Below are positions 31,501 to 39,714 of a DNA stretch of 39,777 nucleotides, in pieces. The notes beneath the pieces were generated by a model. The model made no database searches. It was not told where the DNA came from and worked only from the letters and a program-made list of their open reading frames with translations. Numbering within the stretch: the stretch's first letter is position 1; each line of letters begins with the position of its first letter. The position numbers were made by a program, and so were the translations under genes. Origin of the DNA: Streptococcus sp. A12 (GTDB taxonomy: Bacteria > Bacillota > Bacilli > Lactobacillales > Streptococcaceae); the NCBI RefSeq assembly GCF_905372335.1, contig NZ_CAJPOU010000015.1, positions 1 to 39,777 on the forward strand. The letters run 5' to 3'.

Positions 31501-33255
31501 TTACTCCTCAGTTTTGACTTCTACTTGTAGACTCAACTCTTCCAGTTGTTTGGTGGCTACTGTAGAAGGGGCTTGGGTCATTGGATCCGTTGCCTTGTTG
31601 TTCTTAGGGAAGGCAATCACTTCACGGATATTCTCCTCACCTGCTAACAACATGACAAAACGGTCCAAGCCAAGAGCCAATCCACCATGTGGAGGGAAAC
31701 CATAATCCATAGCTTCTAGCAAGAAACCAAATTGCTCTGTCGCATCTTCTTTTGAGAAACCGAGAGCAGTAAACATCCGTTCTTGCAATTCTTTTTGGTT
31801 GATCCGGAGACTTCCTCCTCCAAGTTCGTAACCATTGAGCACAATGTCATAGGCAATAGCACGTACCTTGGCAAGATCGCCCTCTAATTCATGAGCTGTC
31901 TCTGCTTGCGGAAGTGTAAAGGGATGATGGGCACTCATGTAACGGCCTTCTTCTTCAGACCACTCAAACATTGGCCAATCTACCACCCAAAGGAAGTTGA
32001 ATTGATTGTTGTCGATGAGGTCTAATTCCTTTGCAATTCTACAACGAAGAGCACCTAGTGTTGCGTTAGCTACTTCTAGTGTATCCGCTACAAAGAGGAC
32101 CAAATCTTTTTCTTCCAACTGTAAAACACTTGTCAACTCTGTTGTCACGTCTGTCAAGAACTTAGCAACTGGACCGTTTAAAGTACCATCAGCTACCTTG
32201 ACCCATGCAAGACCTTTAGCGCCATATTGTTTGGCTACTTCGGTCATCTTATCGATATCTTTACGTGAGTAGTTGTCTGCTGCTCCTTTGACCACAATGG
32301 CTTTCACTGCTGGAGCTTCTGAGAAGACCTTGAAGTCTACACCCTTTACAACTTCTGTCAAGTCTGTCAAGAGCATCTCAAAACGAGTATCTGGTTTGTC
32401 AGAACCATAAAGAGCCATCGCATCATCGTACTTCATCCGTGGGAAAGGAAGGGTGACTTCAATTCCCTTGGTTTCTTTCATGACACGCGCGATTAAACCT
32501 TCCGTAATATCTTGAATTTCTTGCTCTGTCAGGAAGGAGGTTTCTAAATCGACCTGTGTAAACTCAGGTTGACGGTCTCCACGTAAATCTTCGTCACGAA
32601 AACATTTGACGATTTGATAATAGCGGTCAAAGCCTGCATTCATCAACAACTGTTTAGTAATTTGAGGACTTTGAGGCAAGGCATAAAAGTGACCCTTGTT
32701 GACACGAGATGGAACGAGATAGTCACGCGCCCCTTCTGGAGTTGACTTAGAAAGGAAAGGTGTTTCCACATCAATAAATTCCAGCTCATCCAAGTAGTTC
32801 CGAATAGAGTGGGTTACCTTGGCACGCAATTTCAAGTTTTCCAACATCTCTGGACGACGCAAGTCCAAATATCGATAGCGTAGACGAGTATCGTCGTTGG
32901 CTTCAATGCCATCCTTGATCTCAAATGGTGTGGTTTTTGCCGTATTAAGGACAGTCAAGGAAGAAACATGCAATTCAACCTGACCTGTTGCAATTTTATC
33001 ATTAGCTTGCTGTCTGGCAGCAACTTGACCTGTCACTTCAATCACATACTCGCTACGAAGACTCTCAGCCGTTGCCATTACTTCCGAACTGACTGTCTCT
33101 GGATTGATGACCAATTGCATAATCCCTTCACGGTCCCGCAAATCAATAAAAATCAAGCCACCCAAATCACGGCGTCGACTCACCCATCCTTTGAGGGTTA
33201 GTTCTTGTCCAATGTGTTCCTCACGAACACGTCCAGCATACATGGAACGTTTCAT
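31501..33255 (-). CDS. aspS: Aspartyl-tRNA synthetase
   Basis: A 584-residue class IIb synthetase. An N-terminal OB-fold anticodon domain ('TLKGWVSRRRDLGGLIFIDLRDREGIMQLVI'), class II motif 1 ('FIDVETPFLSKSTPEGARDYLVPS'), motif 2 ('RCFRDEDLRGDRQPEFTQVDLE'), the bacterial GAD insertion, and motif 3 ('GFPPHGGLALGLDRFVMLLAG') are present. I chose the ATG at 33255 (start MKRSMYAGRVREEH); the longer reading needs a TTG inside the GGAGAG ribosome site. The spacing from that site to the ATG (about 12 nt) is a little long. Confidence 0.97.
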   Translation of the reverse strand: MKRSMYAGRVREEHIGQELTLKGWVSRRRDLGGLIFIDLRDREGIMQLVINPETVSSEVMATAESLRSEYVIEVTGQVAARQQANDKIATGQVELHVSSLTVLNTAKTTPFEIKDGIEANDDTRLRYRYLDLRRPEMLENLKLRAKVTHSIRNYLDELEFIDVETPFLSKSTPEGARDYLVPSRVNKGHFYALPQSPQITKQLLMNAGFDRYYQIVKCFRDEDLRGDRQPEFTQVDLETSFLTEQEIQDITEGLIARVMKETKGIEVTLPFPRMKYDDAMALYGSDKPDTRFEMLLTDLTEVVKGVDFKVFSEAPAVKAIVVKGAADNYSRKDIDKMTEVAKQYGAKGLAWVKVADGTLNGPVAKFLTDVTTELTSVLQLEEKDLVLFVADTLEVANATLGALRCRIAKELDLIDNNQFNFLWVVDWPMFEWSEEEGRYMSAHHPFTLPQAETAHELEGDLAKVRAIAYDIVLNGYELGGGSLRINQKELQERMFTALGFSKEDATEQFGFLLEAMDYGFPPHGGLALGLDRFVMLLAGEENIREVIAFPKNNKATDPMTQAPSTVATKQLEELSLQVEVKTEE

Positions 33256-33355
33256 TGTATTTTTACTCTCCAAACTAATATTCTTCCTTCTATTTTACCA
33301 CAAAGCCTGTCAGATAAGTGCTTTTCCAGAGATTTTTCCAGAAAAAACAGTGCTT

Positions 33356-33601
33356 TTATTCAGCTTCTTTCCCGGTAGGAGCATTCTCGTGTTTGGCCTC
33401 TTCATCGTATAGGGTTGGGGCCAAGATTTTCATCAGACTAGCTGTTCCAAAACGCATGATAGCTGCCAAGACTCCAAATATTGGAGCCAAGCCACGGAAA
33501 AAGAAGTCTCCTCTGATGAATTGGGTGATGAGGCCCGTAATGAGAAAGATCACGATTCCTTGAAGAATCGCATAAACAGCTATTTTCTTCATTGTTTTCA
33601 T
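33356..33601 (-). CDS. Small two-helix membrane protein, unknown function
   Basis: An 81-residue protein with two predicted membrane helices ('IAVYAILQGIVIFLITGLITQFI', about 7-29, and 'GLAPIFGVLAAIMRFGTASLM', about 37-57) and an acidic cytosolic tail ('DEEAKHENAPTGKEAE'). I do not recognise the family. AGAGAGGA lies 11 nt before the ATG. It sits upstream of aspS in the same direction with 100 nt between them. Its 5' region carries DnaA-box-like sequences. Confidence 0.7.
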   Translation of the reverse strand: MKTMKKIAVYAILQGIVIFLITGLITQFIRGDFFFRGLAPIFGVLAAIMRFGTASLMKILAPTLYDEEAKHENAPTGKEAE

Positions 33602-33630
33602 GGTTTACCAGTTCCTCTCTTTCAGTAGAT

Positions 33631-33676
33631 AGACTTATCCACAAGTCTGTGGATAAGTCTGTGAATATGGGGATAA
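33631..33676. promoter_or_regulatory. DnaA-box cluster / perfect inverted repeat
   Basis: Two exact DnaA boxes face each other, TTATCCACA (33635-33643) and TGTGGATAA (33648-33656), within 13-bp arms separated by 4 nt. Two near-matches follow at 33660-33668 (TGTGAATAT) and 33668-33676 (TGGGGATAA), each one mismatch from TTATNCACA read on the minus strand. The cluster lies upstream of the small membrane gene and after the dlt terminator. Confidence 0.6.
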
Positions 33677-33689
33677 GTTTCTTCAAAAC

Positions 33690-33727
33690 TATAGAAAAAA
33701 GGTTGAGACTGGGTATTCTCAACCTCT
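33690..33727 (-). terminator. dlt operon terminator
   Basis: On the minus strand GGTTGAGA pairs with TCTCAACC, followed by TTTTTT. It lies just after the dltD stop codon. Confidence 0.9.
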
Positions 33728-33734
33728 TCGCATC

Positions 33735-35003
33735 TTACTTAAATTGATCCGGCTGGCCTTTATAGTTAGCCCAGTCCTGACTTAAGAAACGATTGTTAAT
33801 CTTGTATTCAGGAGCCGGTTGAGGGTTGGAGACAAAAGGATCAACTGCCTTGTCAAATGCCAACCATCCATTCCAGCCCATATGAATGGTATCCTGCATA
33901 AAGTAAGGTTTATCACCATCTTTAGAAAAATCAGCAATATGGGTAAAGCCTTGACTTTCTAGTTGGTAACGGATTTTTTCAACTGTCCGTTGATACATTT
34001 CTTTACTCAAGCCTGTATAAGCCATCCATTTAGAGTTCACTGGAGGGATGACAAAGATGACATTGGTTTTAGATTGAGCAAACTGATCCAAGACAAGTTG
34101 TAAATCATTGTATTCTGGGGATTGTTCATAGGATTCATTCTTTTGGAATCCTTTGAGTTTCTTGAGCTTACTCGCAAGACGATGAGTATAAAAACTATTA
34201 CTAATGCCTAGTTTATTATTATTGGTTTTCTTTTTGGCTTCCGCCGTCGCCACCTCTTCCAAGGCTTCGTAAGAAAATGTATCTGGCAAGTCGTTTAAGC
34301 GAGAGAGAACTTTCTTCTCATAGTTGCTATTGTTCATTGCCGTGAAGGTGCTAAAGAAGGCATCCTCCCGACGAACAAAGCGCATGAAGGTCTGATTGAG
34401 ACCTTTTTCAAAACTAGATAGATTTTGACCTTTGGCTAGCTTCTGAACTCCTCCCTGCATAGCAACATTAGGGTACTGCTGCAAGAGACGAGATGCCGCA
34501 TACTGGCTTGCTGGTCCAGCTTCCTGATTGGCCAAAAAGCTCGTTAATTGGTCACTGTTAAAGTATTGCTGAAAGGCCGATGAATCATAACCATCCTTCG
34601 TAAACCACTGGGGCGATACCACATAGACAGCCGTTTTCCCTTCTAGTTGAGGAAGAATTTGCTGCATCCCAAAATATTGGTTCAAAGACGCTGCCCCTCG
34701 TTGTCCTAGAAAATACGGACGATAAGAGCGATCATACTTCTCTGCTAGTACTGCTGGGTGGACGATGTCAAATCGCAACCATTCGCTAGAACCAAAGAAG
34801 GGTACAAAACGATAGTTGGGATCCCCGAGCGCTTCTTCCTTACGGGCACGACTTTTAAAGCCTTCTGCCGTCAAGCTCACTGCGGCCTTTTTCTCCTCTG
34901 TCAGATTATGTTTGTGGTTAATCGGATAGAAAAAGAGAAGAGCAGCGACAAGAGCCATGGCGCAAAAGACTGGACCCAGAATCAGCCACAATCGTTTAAG
35001 CAT
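33735..35003 (-). CDS. dltD: D-alanyl-lipoteichoic acid biosynthesis protein DltD
   Basis: A 422-residue protein with one N-terminal membrane anchor ('LWLILGPVFCAMALVAALLFFY', about 5-26) and an extracellular SGNH-like domain. The nucleophile segment is 'FVPFFGSSEWLRFD' (GSSE at 71-74) and the Asp-His pair is in 'QDTIHMGWNGW'. It acts outside the membrane in the last step of putting D-alanine on teichoic acids. It overlaps dltC by 8 nt. Last gene of dltXABCD, followed by a terminator. Confidence 0.97.
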   Translation of the reverse strand: MLKRLWLILGPVFCAMALVAALLFFYPINHKHNLTEEKKAAVSLTAEGFKSRARKEEALGDPNYRFVPFFGSSEWLRFDIVHPAVLAEKYDRSYRPYFLGQRGAASLNQYFGMQQILPQLEGKTAVYVVSPQWFTKDGYDSSAFQQYFNSDQLTSFLANQEAGPASQYAASRLLQQYPNVAMQGGVQKLAKGQNLSSFEKGLNQTFMRFVRREDAFFSTFTAMNNSNYEKKVLSRLNDLPDTFSYEALEEVATAEAKKKTNNNKLGISNSFYTHRLASKLKKLKGFQKNESYEQSPEYNDLQLVLDQFAQSKTNVIFVIPPVNSKWMAYTGLSKEMYQRTVEKIRYQLESQGFTHIADFSKDGDKPYFMQDTIHMGWNGWLAFDKAVDPFVSNPQPAPEYKINNRFLSQDWANYKGQPDQFK

Positions 35004-35235
35004 TCTGAAGCTCCGTTACACCTTCTACGATTTTGTTGGCAGTATTCCAGTCATCACGACCAAATTCAGATACTGGAACCCGAATATCGAAGCGGTTTTC
35101 CAATTCAACAATCAACTCAACGGTTCCCATGCTATCAAGAACACCCGCATCAAAGAGATCCTCATCCATCATGTCTGAGACATCTTCCATAAACAATTCA
35201 TCAATAATTTCAATTACTTGTGATTTTACATCCAT
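34996..35235 (-). CDS. dltC: D-alanyl carrier protein DltC
   Basis: A 79-residue acyl-carrier-like protein. The phosphopantetheine attachment site is Ser35 in 'LFDAGVLDSMGTVELIVELENRF'. DltA loads it with D-alanine and it hands the residue to the membrane proteins DltB and DltX. It lies 18 nt after dltB with AGGAAAA before the ATG, and its 3' end overlaps the dltD start. Confidence 0.97.
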   Translation of the reverse strand: MDVKSQVIEIIDELFMEDVSDMMDEDLFDAGVLDSMGTVELIVELENRFDIRVPVSEFGRDDWNTANKIVEGVTELQNA

Positions 35236-35253
35236 TTTTCATTTTTCCTTTTC

Positions 35254-36504
35254 TTATTTCATTTTTGGAAACCATTGCCGATCCAAGAAACCTGAGAAGA
35301 TCAGGAAGGACAGCATAACGGTGTTGAAGGTAATAAAGATTCCAAGAGCCTGAGTCCAGCGATTATCTGGCAGGGGCTCAAGTCCTTTTGCTTTTCGCTC
35401 TTTATTCAGTGTCTTCTTCTTCCGTAGCCAGGCATCATTGATCACGAGACCTAGACCGTGGAAAAGACCATAAGCAACATAATACCAGGTCACTCCATGC
35501 CAGAAGCCCATGACCAACATGTTGATGATGTAGGCAACGTTTGACGTTGTAATCCGACTCTGAAAGACCTTGTTGCGCATCAAGACCATGACCAGACGCA
35601 TAAAGACAAAGTCACGGAACCAGAAAGACAAGCTCATGTGCCAGCGATTCCAAAATTCCTTTAAATCACGTGATTTGAAAGGGAGGTTAAAGTTGATTGG
35701 ACTCTTAATCCCCATCAGGTTGGATGCTGCAAGGGCAAACATGGAATAGCCTGCAAAGTCAAAGAAGAGATCCAAACCAAAGACGTACATCACTCCTAAG
35801 GTTCCTAGGTTAAAGACGCCTCCTTGAAGAAGGGCATAAGTCTTAACATGACCCAGCAAGAGATGACCAAAGATATGAGCTAGAATGAACTTATAGAGAA
35901 AGCCAAACATGATATACTTGACGCTCTGTTCCAGCATATCGAGGAGCTCATCCCGATCTGGAATCGTTAGGTAATCTTCATTGAAGCGTTTGAAGCGGTC
36001 GATCGGCCCACTTGAAAAAGTCGGCATAAAGAGCAAGAAACGCAAGAATTCCCAGAGACTAAATTCTTTGAGGGTCCCATCTCGCATCTCGATAATCATC
36101 CCTACCGCTCGGAAGGTCAGATAGGAGATCCCAAGGAAGCCCATCCAAGACTGGGTCCCATCAATGGCTGGTTGCACCTTCACAAAAATCAAGGGCAAAA
36201 CGACCAAGAAAGAGTGAAGGTAAAAGACCCACTTGTTATCACGCTGGCTTCGATAGATTTTATAAGAATAGACCCAAAGGATTTGCCAAAAGAGGTAGAA
36301 AAGAACCGCATAGATTTGTTTCAAATCCGTCCCTGTCAGCATCAAAACAATAAAGGCTAGGCTGACCAAGGCTTCATAGACTGGGAAACGCTTTTTAAAG
36401 AAGAGGCCAACAAAGATGGGCAATAAGGCCCCAATCAGATAAATAAAGTAGACCGGGGTCCCATAGGGTTCTAAATGAGGGAGCTGTTTCAAAAACTCGA
36501 TCAT
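35254..36504 (-). CDS. dltB: D-alanyl transfer protein DltB (MBOAT family)
   Basis: A 416-residue membrane-bound O-acyltransferase with about 11 helices. The family signature with the conserved His is 'NMLVMGFWHGVTWYYVAYGLFHGLGL'; 'FWNRWHMSLSFWFRDFVFMRL' and 'GLDLFFDFAGYSMFALAASNLMG' are also typical. It carries D-alanine from DltC across the membrane. The start overlaps the dltA stop by 4 nt (ATGA), so the two are translationally coupled. Confidence 0.97.
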   Translation of the reverse strand: MIEFLKQLPHLEPYGTPVYFIYLIGALLPIFVGLFFKKRFPVYEALVSLAFIVLMLTGTDLKQIYAVLFYLFWQILWVYSYKIYRSQRDNKWVFYLHSFLVVLPLIFVKVQPAIDGTQSWMGFLGISYLTFRAVGMIIEMRDGTLKEFSLWEFLRFLLFMPTFSSGPIDRFKRFNEDYLTIPDRDELLDMLEQSVKYIMFGFLYKFILAHIFGHLLLGHVKTYALLQGGVFNLGTLGVMYVFGLDLFFDFAGYSMFALAASNLMGIKSPINFNLPFKSRDLKEFWNRWHMSLSFWFRDFVFMRLVMVLMRNKVFQSRITTSNVAYIINMLVMGFWHGVTWYYVAYGLFHGLGLVINDAWLRKKKTLNKERKAKGLEPLPDNRWTQALGIFITFNTVMLSFLIFSGFLDRQWFPKMK

Positions 36505-38051
36505 CGGTTGTTAACCTCACTAATCAACCCTTTGATGTCGATTTTCCCATTTGGAGTTAGCGGCAAGCTGTCACGGTAGAGGAATTTCGAAGGCATCATA
36601 TAAGACATCATGATGTGCTCCAAATCTTCCTTGATCGCTTTGGTAATATCAATCTCGCGCTCAAATTGTTCCTTGACCCCATCTTTTAAGATGACATAGG
36701 CCAAGAGATTTTGGACCTTGTGATCTTTGTTGTAGCGCGGTACTGCAACAGCCGAGTCAATATACTGAGATTTGTTCAAGTTTTGAGAAACATCTTCTAG
36801 TTCGATACGGTAACCATTAAACTTGATCTGGAAATCCATCCGACCACCATAGAGAAGGAGGCCTTCATCCGTCATGGTTCCGACATCTCCCGTATGATAG
36901 GCTGGGAGACCTTCAAATTCGAAGAAGGCTTCTGCTGTTTTCTCTGGATTATTCATATAACCTTTTGAAACAGCTGGTCCAGACACGATGATTTCCCCTT
37001 GCTCTCCATTTGGCAATTTATTGCCTGCCTCATCAATGATGAAGGTTGGAGAATCTTCTTTCGTGTAACCAATTGGCAAGCGTTTAAGAGTCTCTAACAT
37101 CTCATCTGTAATAGCGACTGCCGACAAAGCAACAGTTGCTTCCGTTGGCCCATAAGCATTGATGATGCGTGCATTTGGGAAACGCTCTCGCAATTTCTGA
37201 GCTGTTTTCACGGTCAACTCTTCCCCATCAAAGTAGAAATGGGTGATGCCTGGCATCTTTTCAGCATTGAAATCTTCAGACAGCATAGCCATATCTGCAA
37301 AAGATGGTGTCGAAGTCCAGATCGCAATCGGAAGAGAAAAGATGGTTGCAAAAAGTTGTTTAAAGTCTTGAGTGATGGCTGATGGAAGAGCAAAAAGGGT
37401 TCCACCAAGAGCCAAGGTCGGTGCCCAATACATGACAGACAAGTCAAAAGAATAGGGCGGTTGCGCCAACATTTGCGGACGCTCTGGCGTCGCAAATTCC
37501 TTGTCTGTGATCATCCAGTTGGTAAAGCTGAGCAAGTTATCATGCGAAATTTGCACCCCTTTTGGTTTCCCAGTTGTCCCGGAGGTAAAGATGATGTAGT
37601 AGTTATCATCCCCTTTGACCGGATGTTGCAAGTCATAGGCATGCTGAGCCGCATAGGCTTCACGCACTTGCTCCAAGGACATGATAGGAGCAGCTGGGTT
37701 TTCCAATGGGAATTCATTGATGGCAATAATCAAGCTTGGCTCTGCTACTTCAAGAATAGCAGACACGCGCTCCAAGGCAGAGTGGCTATCAATTGGGATA
37801 TAAGCATGGCCAGATTTGGTCAAGGCCACAAAGGTTGCTAACATTTCATATTCTTGGCCACCAAAGACCACAACAGGTGACTTTTCAGGAAGTCCCATTT
37901 GGTCAATGTGGGCTGCTAAGCTATCTGAATCAGCCTTCAATTGGCCATAGGTATGCTCTTCTCCAAGGACATTGTAGACAGGATAGTCTGGTTGCTGTTG
38001 GGCGTAGCGTTCAATCGCTTCGATCATATCAGTAATTGGTTGGTTTGACAC
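36501..38051 (-). CDS. dltA: D-alanine--D-alanyl carrier protein ligase DltA
   Basis: A 516-residue adenylation enzyme that activates D-alanine with ATP and loads DltC. Adenylation motifs are 'YYIIFTSGTTGKPKGVQISHDN', 'IINAYGPTEATVALS', 'YHTGDVGTM' and 'RMDFQIKFNGYRIELEDV', with the catalytic Lys in 'LTPNGKIDIKGL'. The start codon is GTG (38051), supported by an AAGGAG site 9 nt upstream that overlaps the dltX stop. Positive charge from D-alanylation reduces binding of cationic antimicrobial peptides. Confidence 0.97.
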   Translation of the reverse strand: MSNQPITDMIEAIERYAQQQPDYPVYNVLGEEHTYGQLKADSDSLAAHIDQMGLPEKSPVVVFGGQEYEMLATFVALTKSGHAYIPIDSHSALERVSAILEVAEPSLIIAINEFPLENPAAPIMSLEQVREAYAAQHAYDLQHPVKGDDNYYIIFTSGTTGKPKGVQISHDNLLSFTNWMITDKEFATPERPQMLAQPPYSFDLSVMYWAPTLALGGTLFALPSAITQDFKQLFATIFSLPIAIWTSTPSFADMAMLSEDFNAEKMPGITHFYFDGEELTVKTAQKLRERFPNARIINAYGPTEATVALSAVAITDEMLETLKRLPIGYTKEDSPTFIIDEAGNKLPNGEQGEIIVSGPAVSKGYMNNPEKTAEAFFEFEGLPAYHTGDVGTMTDEGLLLYGGRMDFQIKFNGYRIELEDVSQNLNKSQYIDSAVAVPRYNKDHKVQNLLAYVILKDGVKEQFEREIDITKAIKEDLEHIMMSYMMPSKFLYRDSLPLTPNGKIDIKGLISEVNNR

Positions 38052-38065
38052 AGTAGGGATCTCCT

Positions 38066-38194
38066 TTAAAATTCATTGTAGATAAAGCCACCCTGACCTT
38101 GACCAAGGTAACTAAAGAAATAAAGTAGGGCTAAGAAAATAGCGAAATACAAGATTGTTTGCCCTATAAATTTATAAAGTGTTTTATGTTTCAT
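38066..38194 (-). CDS. dltX: Teichoic acid D-Ala incorporation protein DltX
   Basis: A 42-residue membrane peptide at the head of the dlt operon. It has a basic N-terminus (MKHKTLYKF), one membrane helix ('TILYFAIFLALLYFFSYL') and the invariant C-terminal FIYNEF tail. DltX is the small acyl-acceptor component: its C-terminal Tyr segment is thought to take D-alanine from DltB and pass it outward. The stop TAA merges with the AAGGAG of dltA, so the genes are tightly coupled. It is easily missed because it is so short. Confidence 0.93.
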   Translation of the reverse strand: MKHKTLYKFIGQTILYFAIFLALLYFFSYLGQGQGGFIYNEF

Positions 38195-38227
38195 CTTTTT
38201 CACTCTTCATTTTGATTTTCACTGACT

Positions 38228-38257
38228 ATTTTACCATTTTTTGTTCAGTCATAGCAA
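38228..38257 (-). promoter_or_regulatory. Probable dlt operon promoter
   Basis: On the minus strand, -35 TTGCTA (38252-38257) and -10 TAAAAT (38228-38233) are 18 nt apart, 34 nt before the dltX ATG. No second candidate looks better. Confidence 0.5.
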
Positions 38258-38279
38258 TCCAAACACAAGGAAAAAATAC

Positions 38280-38295
38280 TAGAAAACGTTACCAT
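38280..38295 (-). promoter_or_regulatory. cre-like site upstream of dlt
   Basis: ATGGTAACGTTTTCTA on the minus strand fits the CcpA pattern WTGNNARCGNWWWCAW with one mismatch. It lies about 25 nt upstream of the candidate -35. Whether it is used is unknown. Confidence 0.3.
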
Positions 38296-38339
38296 AAAAG
38301 ACGATTACTATCCTGATTTATGCCAACCGCTATCTAGCA

Positions 38340-39605
38340 TTATCTTGCCGCTTCGCAACTCTGACGAATCAACTCCAAACACTTGTCTAGATCTACATCT
38401 CTTTCAAAATGGTCGGGACTCCAGGGAACCTCTATATCCGGCTCCACACCTTGATCCGTCATTCCTTTTCCTTGATCCAAGCTTAGACAGCGAGAGGTAG
38501 GAAACATCAATTGATAATCGCCATAATCAACAGTACAACAATTGGAATAGTCTAAAATTCCTAGAGTTGGTCTACCTACCACCGTTACCTTCTTAAACTG
38601 CTTCATCATCTGGACAAAATTATCACCAGATGATCGACAATAAATATCTGATAAGATAAAGATCTGTTCGGGATATTGGCCACCTCTAACCTCTGGGAAG
38701 AATTCCTCGCTTTCTTGCTGATACGGTACATAGCCTTTCCCCCGATGGCGGAGTAACCCCTCTTTCATATCTTCCAGTAGTTTAACTGTTTCCGGACTAA
38801 TTGCTTCCTGTTGCATCCAGTCCTCAAAATCCTTCAAGCGCAAGTCGACATTGCGTTCCGTGTAGAGAATTTCCATGCCATCATCGTCCCAGTCAAGCGA
38901 ATCATAGCCCTGATCCTTCTCTAAGCCTAGATGTAACAGAGGAAGATATAGAGAATCTGTCCCTCCGCCGTTCTGTCGGACATCAATGAGAAGAAACTTG
39001 ACCTCCGTCATCATCGGTAAACACTCTTGATATACCCGACTAATGGCTCCTTCATTCATAAAGTTATCCAGACGAAGATAAAGAATCTCATCGTCTAATC
39101 GTTTCCAAAAGATCTGATCTTGGATCGGCTCTCGACTGGGCGCTACTTCAATGGTCTTTTCTACCCCTTTCCGAAGTAGGGTGACTCTTGTGGACTGAGA
39201 GACCAAATCCGCCCATTCTCGATAGTGTCTTTCAGGGGTCTTGCTGATAAAATAGTCCTTATGGAGAGAGGCTACCTGCTCCAAGTCACTTCCATCCAGA
39301 CCTAGGATCTGATCCCCTGCTTGGAGTCCCGTGTCTTTATTCGCCTTTTCAACATAAAGTTGATGGTCCATTACGCGTAAGAGAAAGCCTTTCTGCCTAG
39401 CTTTTTTATTCTGAAAAGAGATATGGCCAATAATCCCAAAACTAGCTAGGTAGGACCTGACTTGATAAAGAAAGGCATCATCTGTCATATCATCTATCAT
39501 TTTTTCTCGAAAAGGCTCGGGATTGCATCCTTTTCTATCTTTGATGGTAGATGAATCGTGAGTCATAATAGAGACGACATCTTCAAAAATAGCTCTTTTT
39601 CTCAT
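38340..39605 (-). CDS. S41 family peptidase without signal peptide
   Basis: A 421-residue S41 (C-terminal processing peptidase-like) protein. A helical N-terminal part to about 60 is followed by a PDZ-like segment ('GFLLRVMDHQLYVEKANKDTGLQAGDQILGLDGSDLEQV', about 73-111) and the S41 core: 'EILYLRLDNFMNEGAISRVYQECL', 'VKFLLIDVRQNGGGTDSLYLPLL', 'IFILSDIYCRSSGDNFVQMMKQF' with the likely nucleophile Ser, and 'GKGMTDQGVEPDIEVPW'. There is no signal peptide or membrane segment, unusual for CtpA-type enzymes, so it may act in the cytoplasm. The substrate is unknown. AAGGAG precedes the ATG. It is not coupled to dlt. Confidence 0.85.
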   Translation of the reverse strand: MRKRAIFEDVVSIMTHDSSTIKDRKGCNPEPFREKMIDDMTDDAFLYQVRSYLASFGIIGHISFQNKKARQKGFLLRVMDHQLYVEKANKDTGLQAGDQILGLDGSDLEQVASLHKDYFISKTPERHYREWADLVSQSTRVTLLRKGVEKTIEVAPSREPIQDQIFWKRLDDEILYLRLDNFMNEGAISRVYQECLPMMTEVKFLLIDVRQNGGGTDSLYLPLLHLGLEKDQGYDSLDWDDDGMEILYTERNVDLRLKDFEDWMQQEAISPETVKLLEDMKEGLLRHRGKGYVPYQQESEEFFPEVRGGQYPEQIFILSDIYCRSSGDNFVQMMKQFKKVTVVGRPTLGILDYSNCCTVDYGDYQLMFPTSRCLSLDQGKGMTDQGVEPDIEVPWSPDHFERDVDLDKCLELIRQSCEAAR

Positions 39606-39671
39606 GCAGGACTCCTTAAATTTTTTAGAAATAGTATACCACTTTTCCTTAAAAAGTTCTTAAAAGCCTAA

Positions 39672-39700
39672 AAGAGGCTGGGACAAAAGTCCTAGCCTCT
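39672..39700 (-). terminator. Terminator after the right-edge gene
   Basis: AGAGGCTGGGAC / GTCCTAGCCTCT, one G-T pair in an otherwise perfect 12-bp stem with a 4-nt loop, and TTTT on the minus strand. It ends the partial gene at the window edge. Confidence 0.85.
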
Positions 39701-39714
39701 CAATTGTCTTTGGA

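Noticed and set aside
33301..33355. Terminator between the small membrane gene and aspS
   Set aside because: The repeated AGTGCTTTT and TTCCAGA are direct, not inverted, so no stable stem forms.
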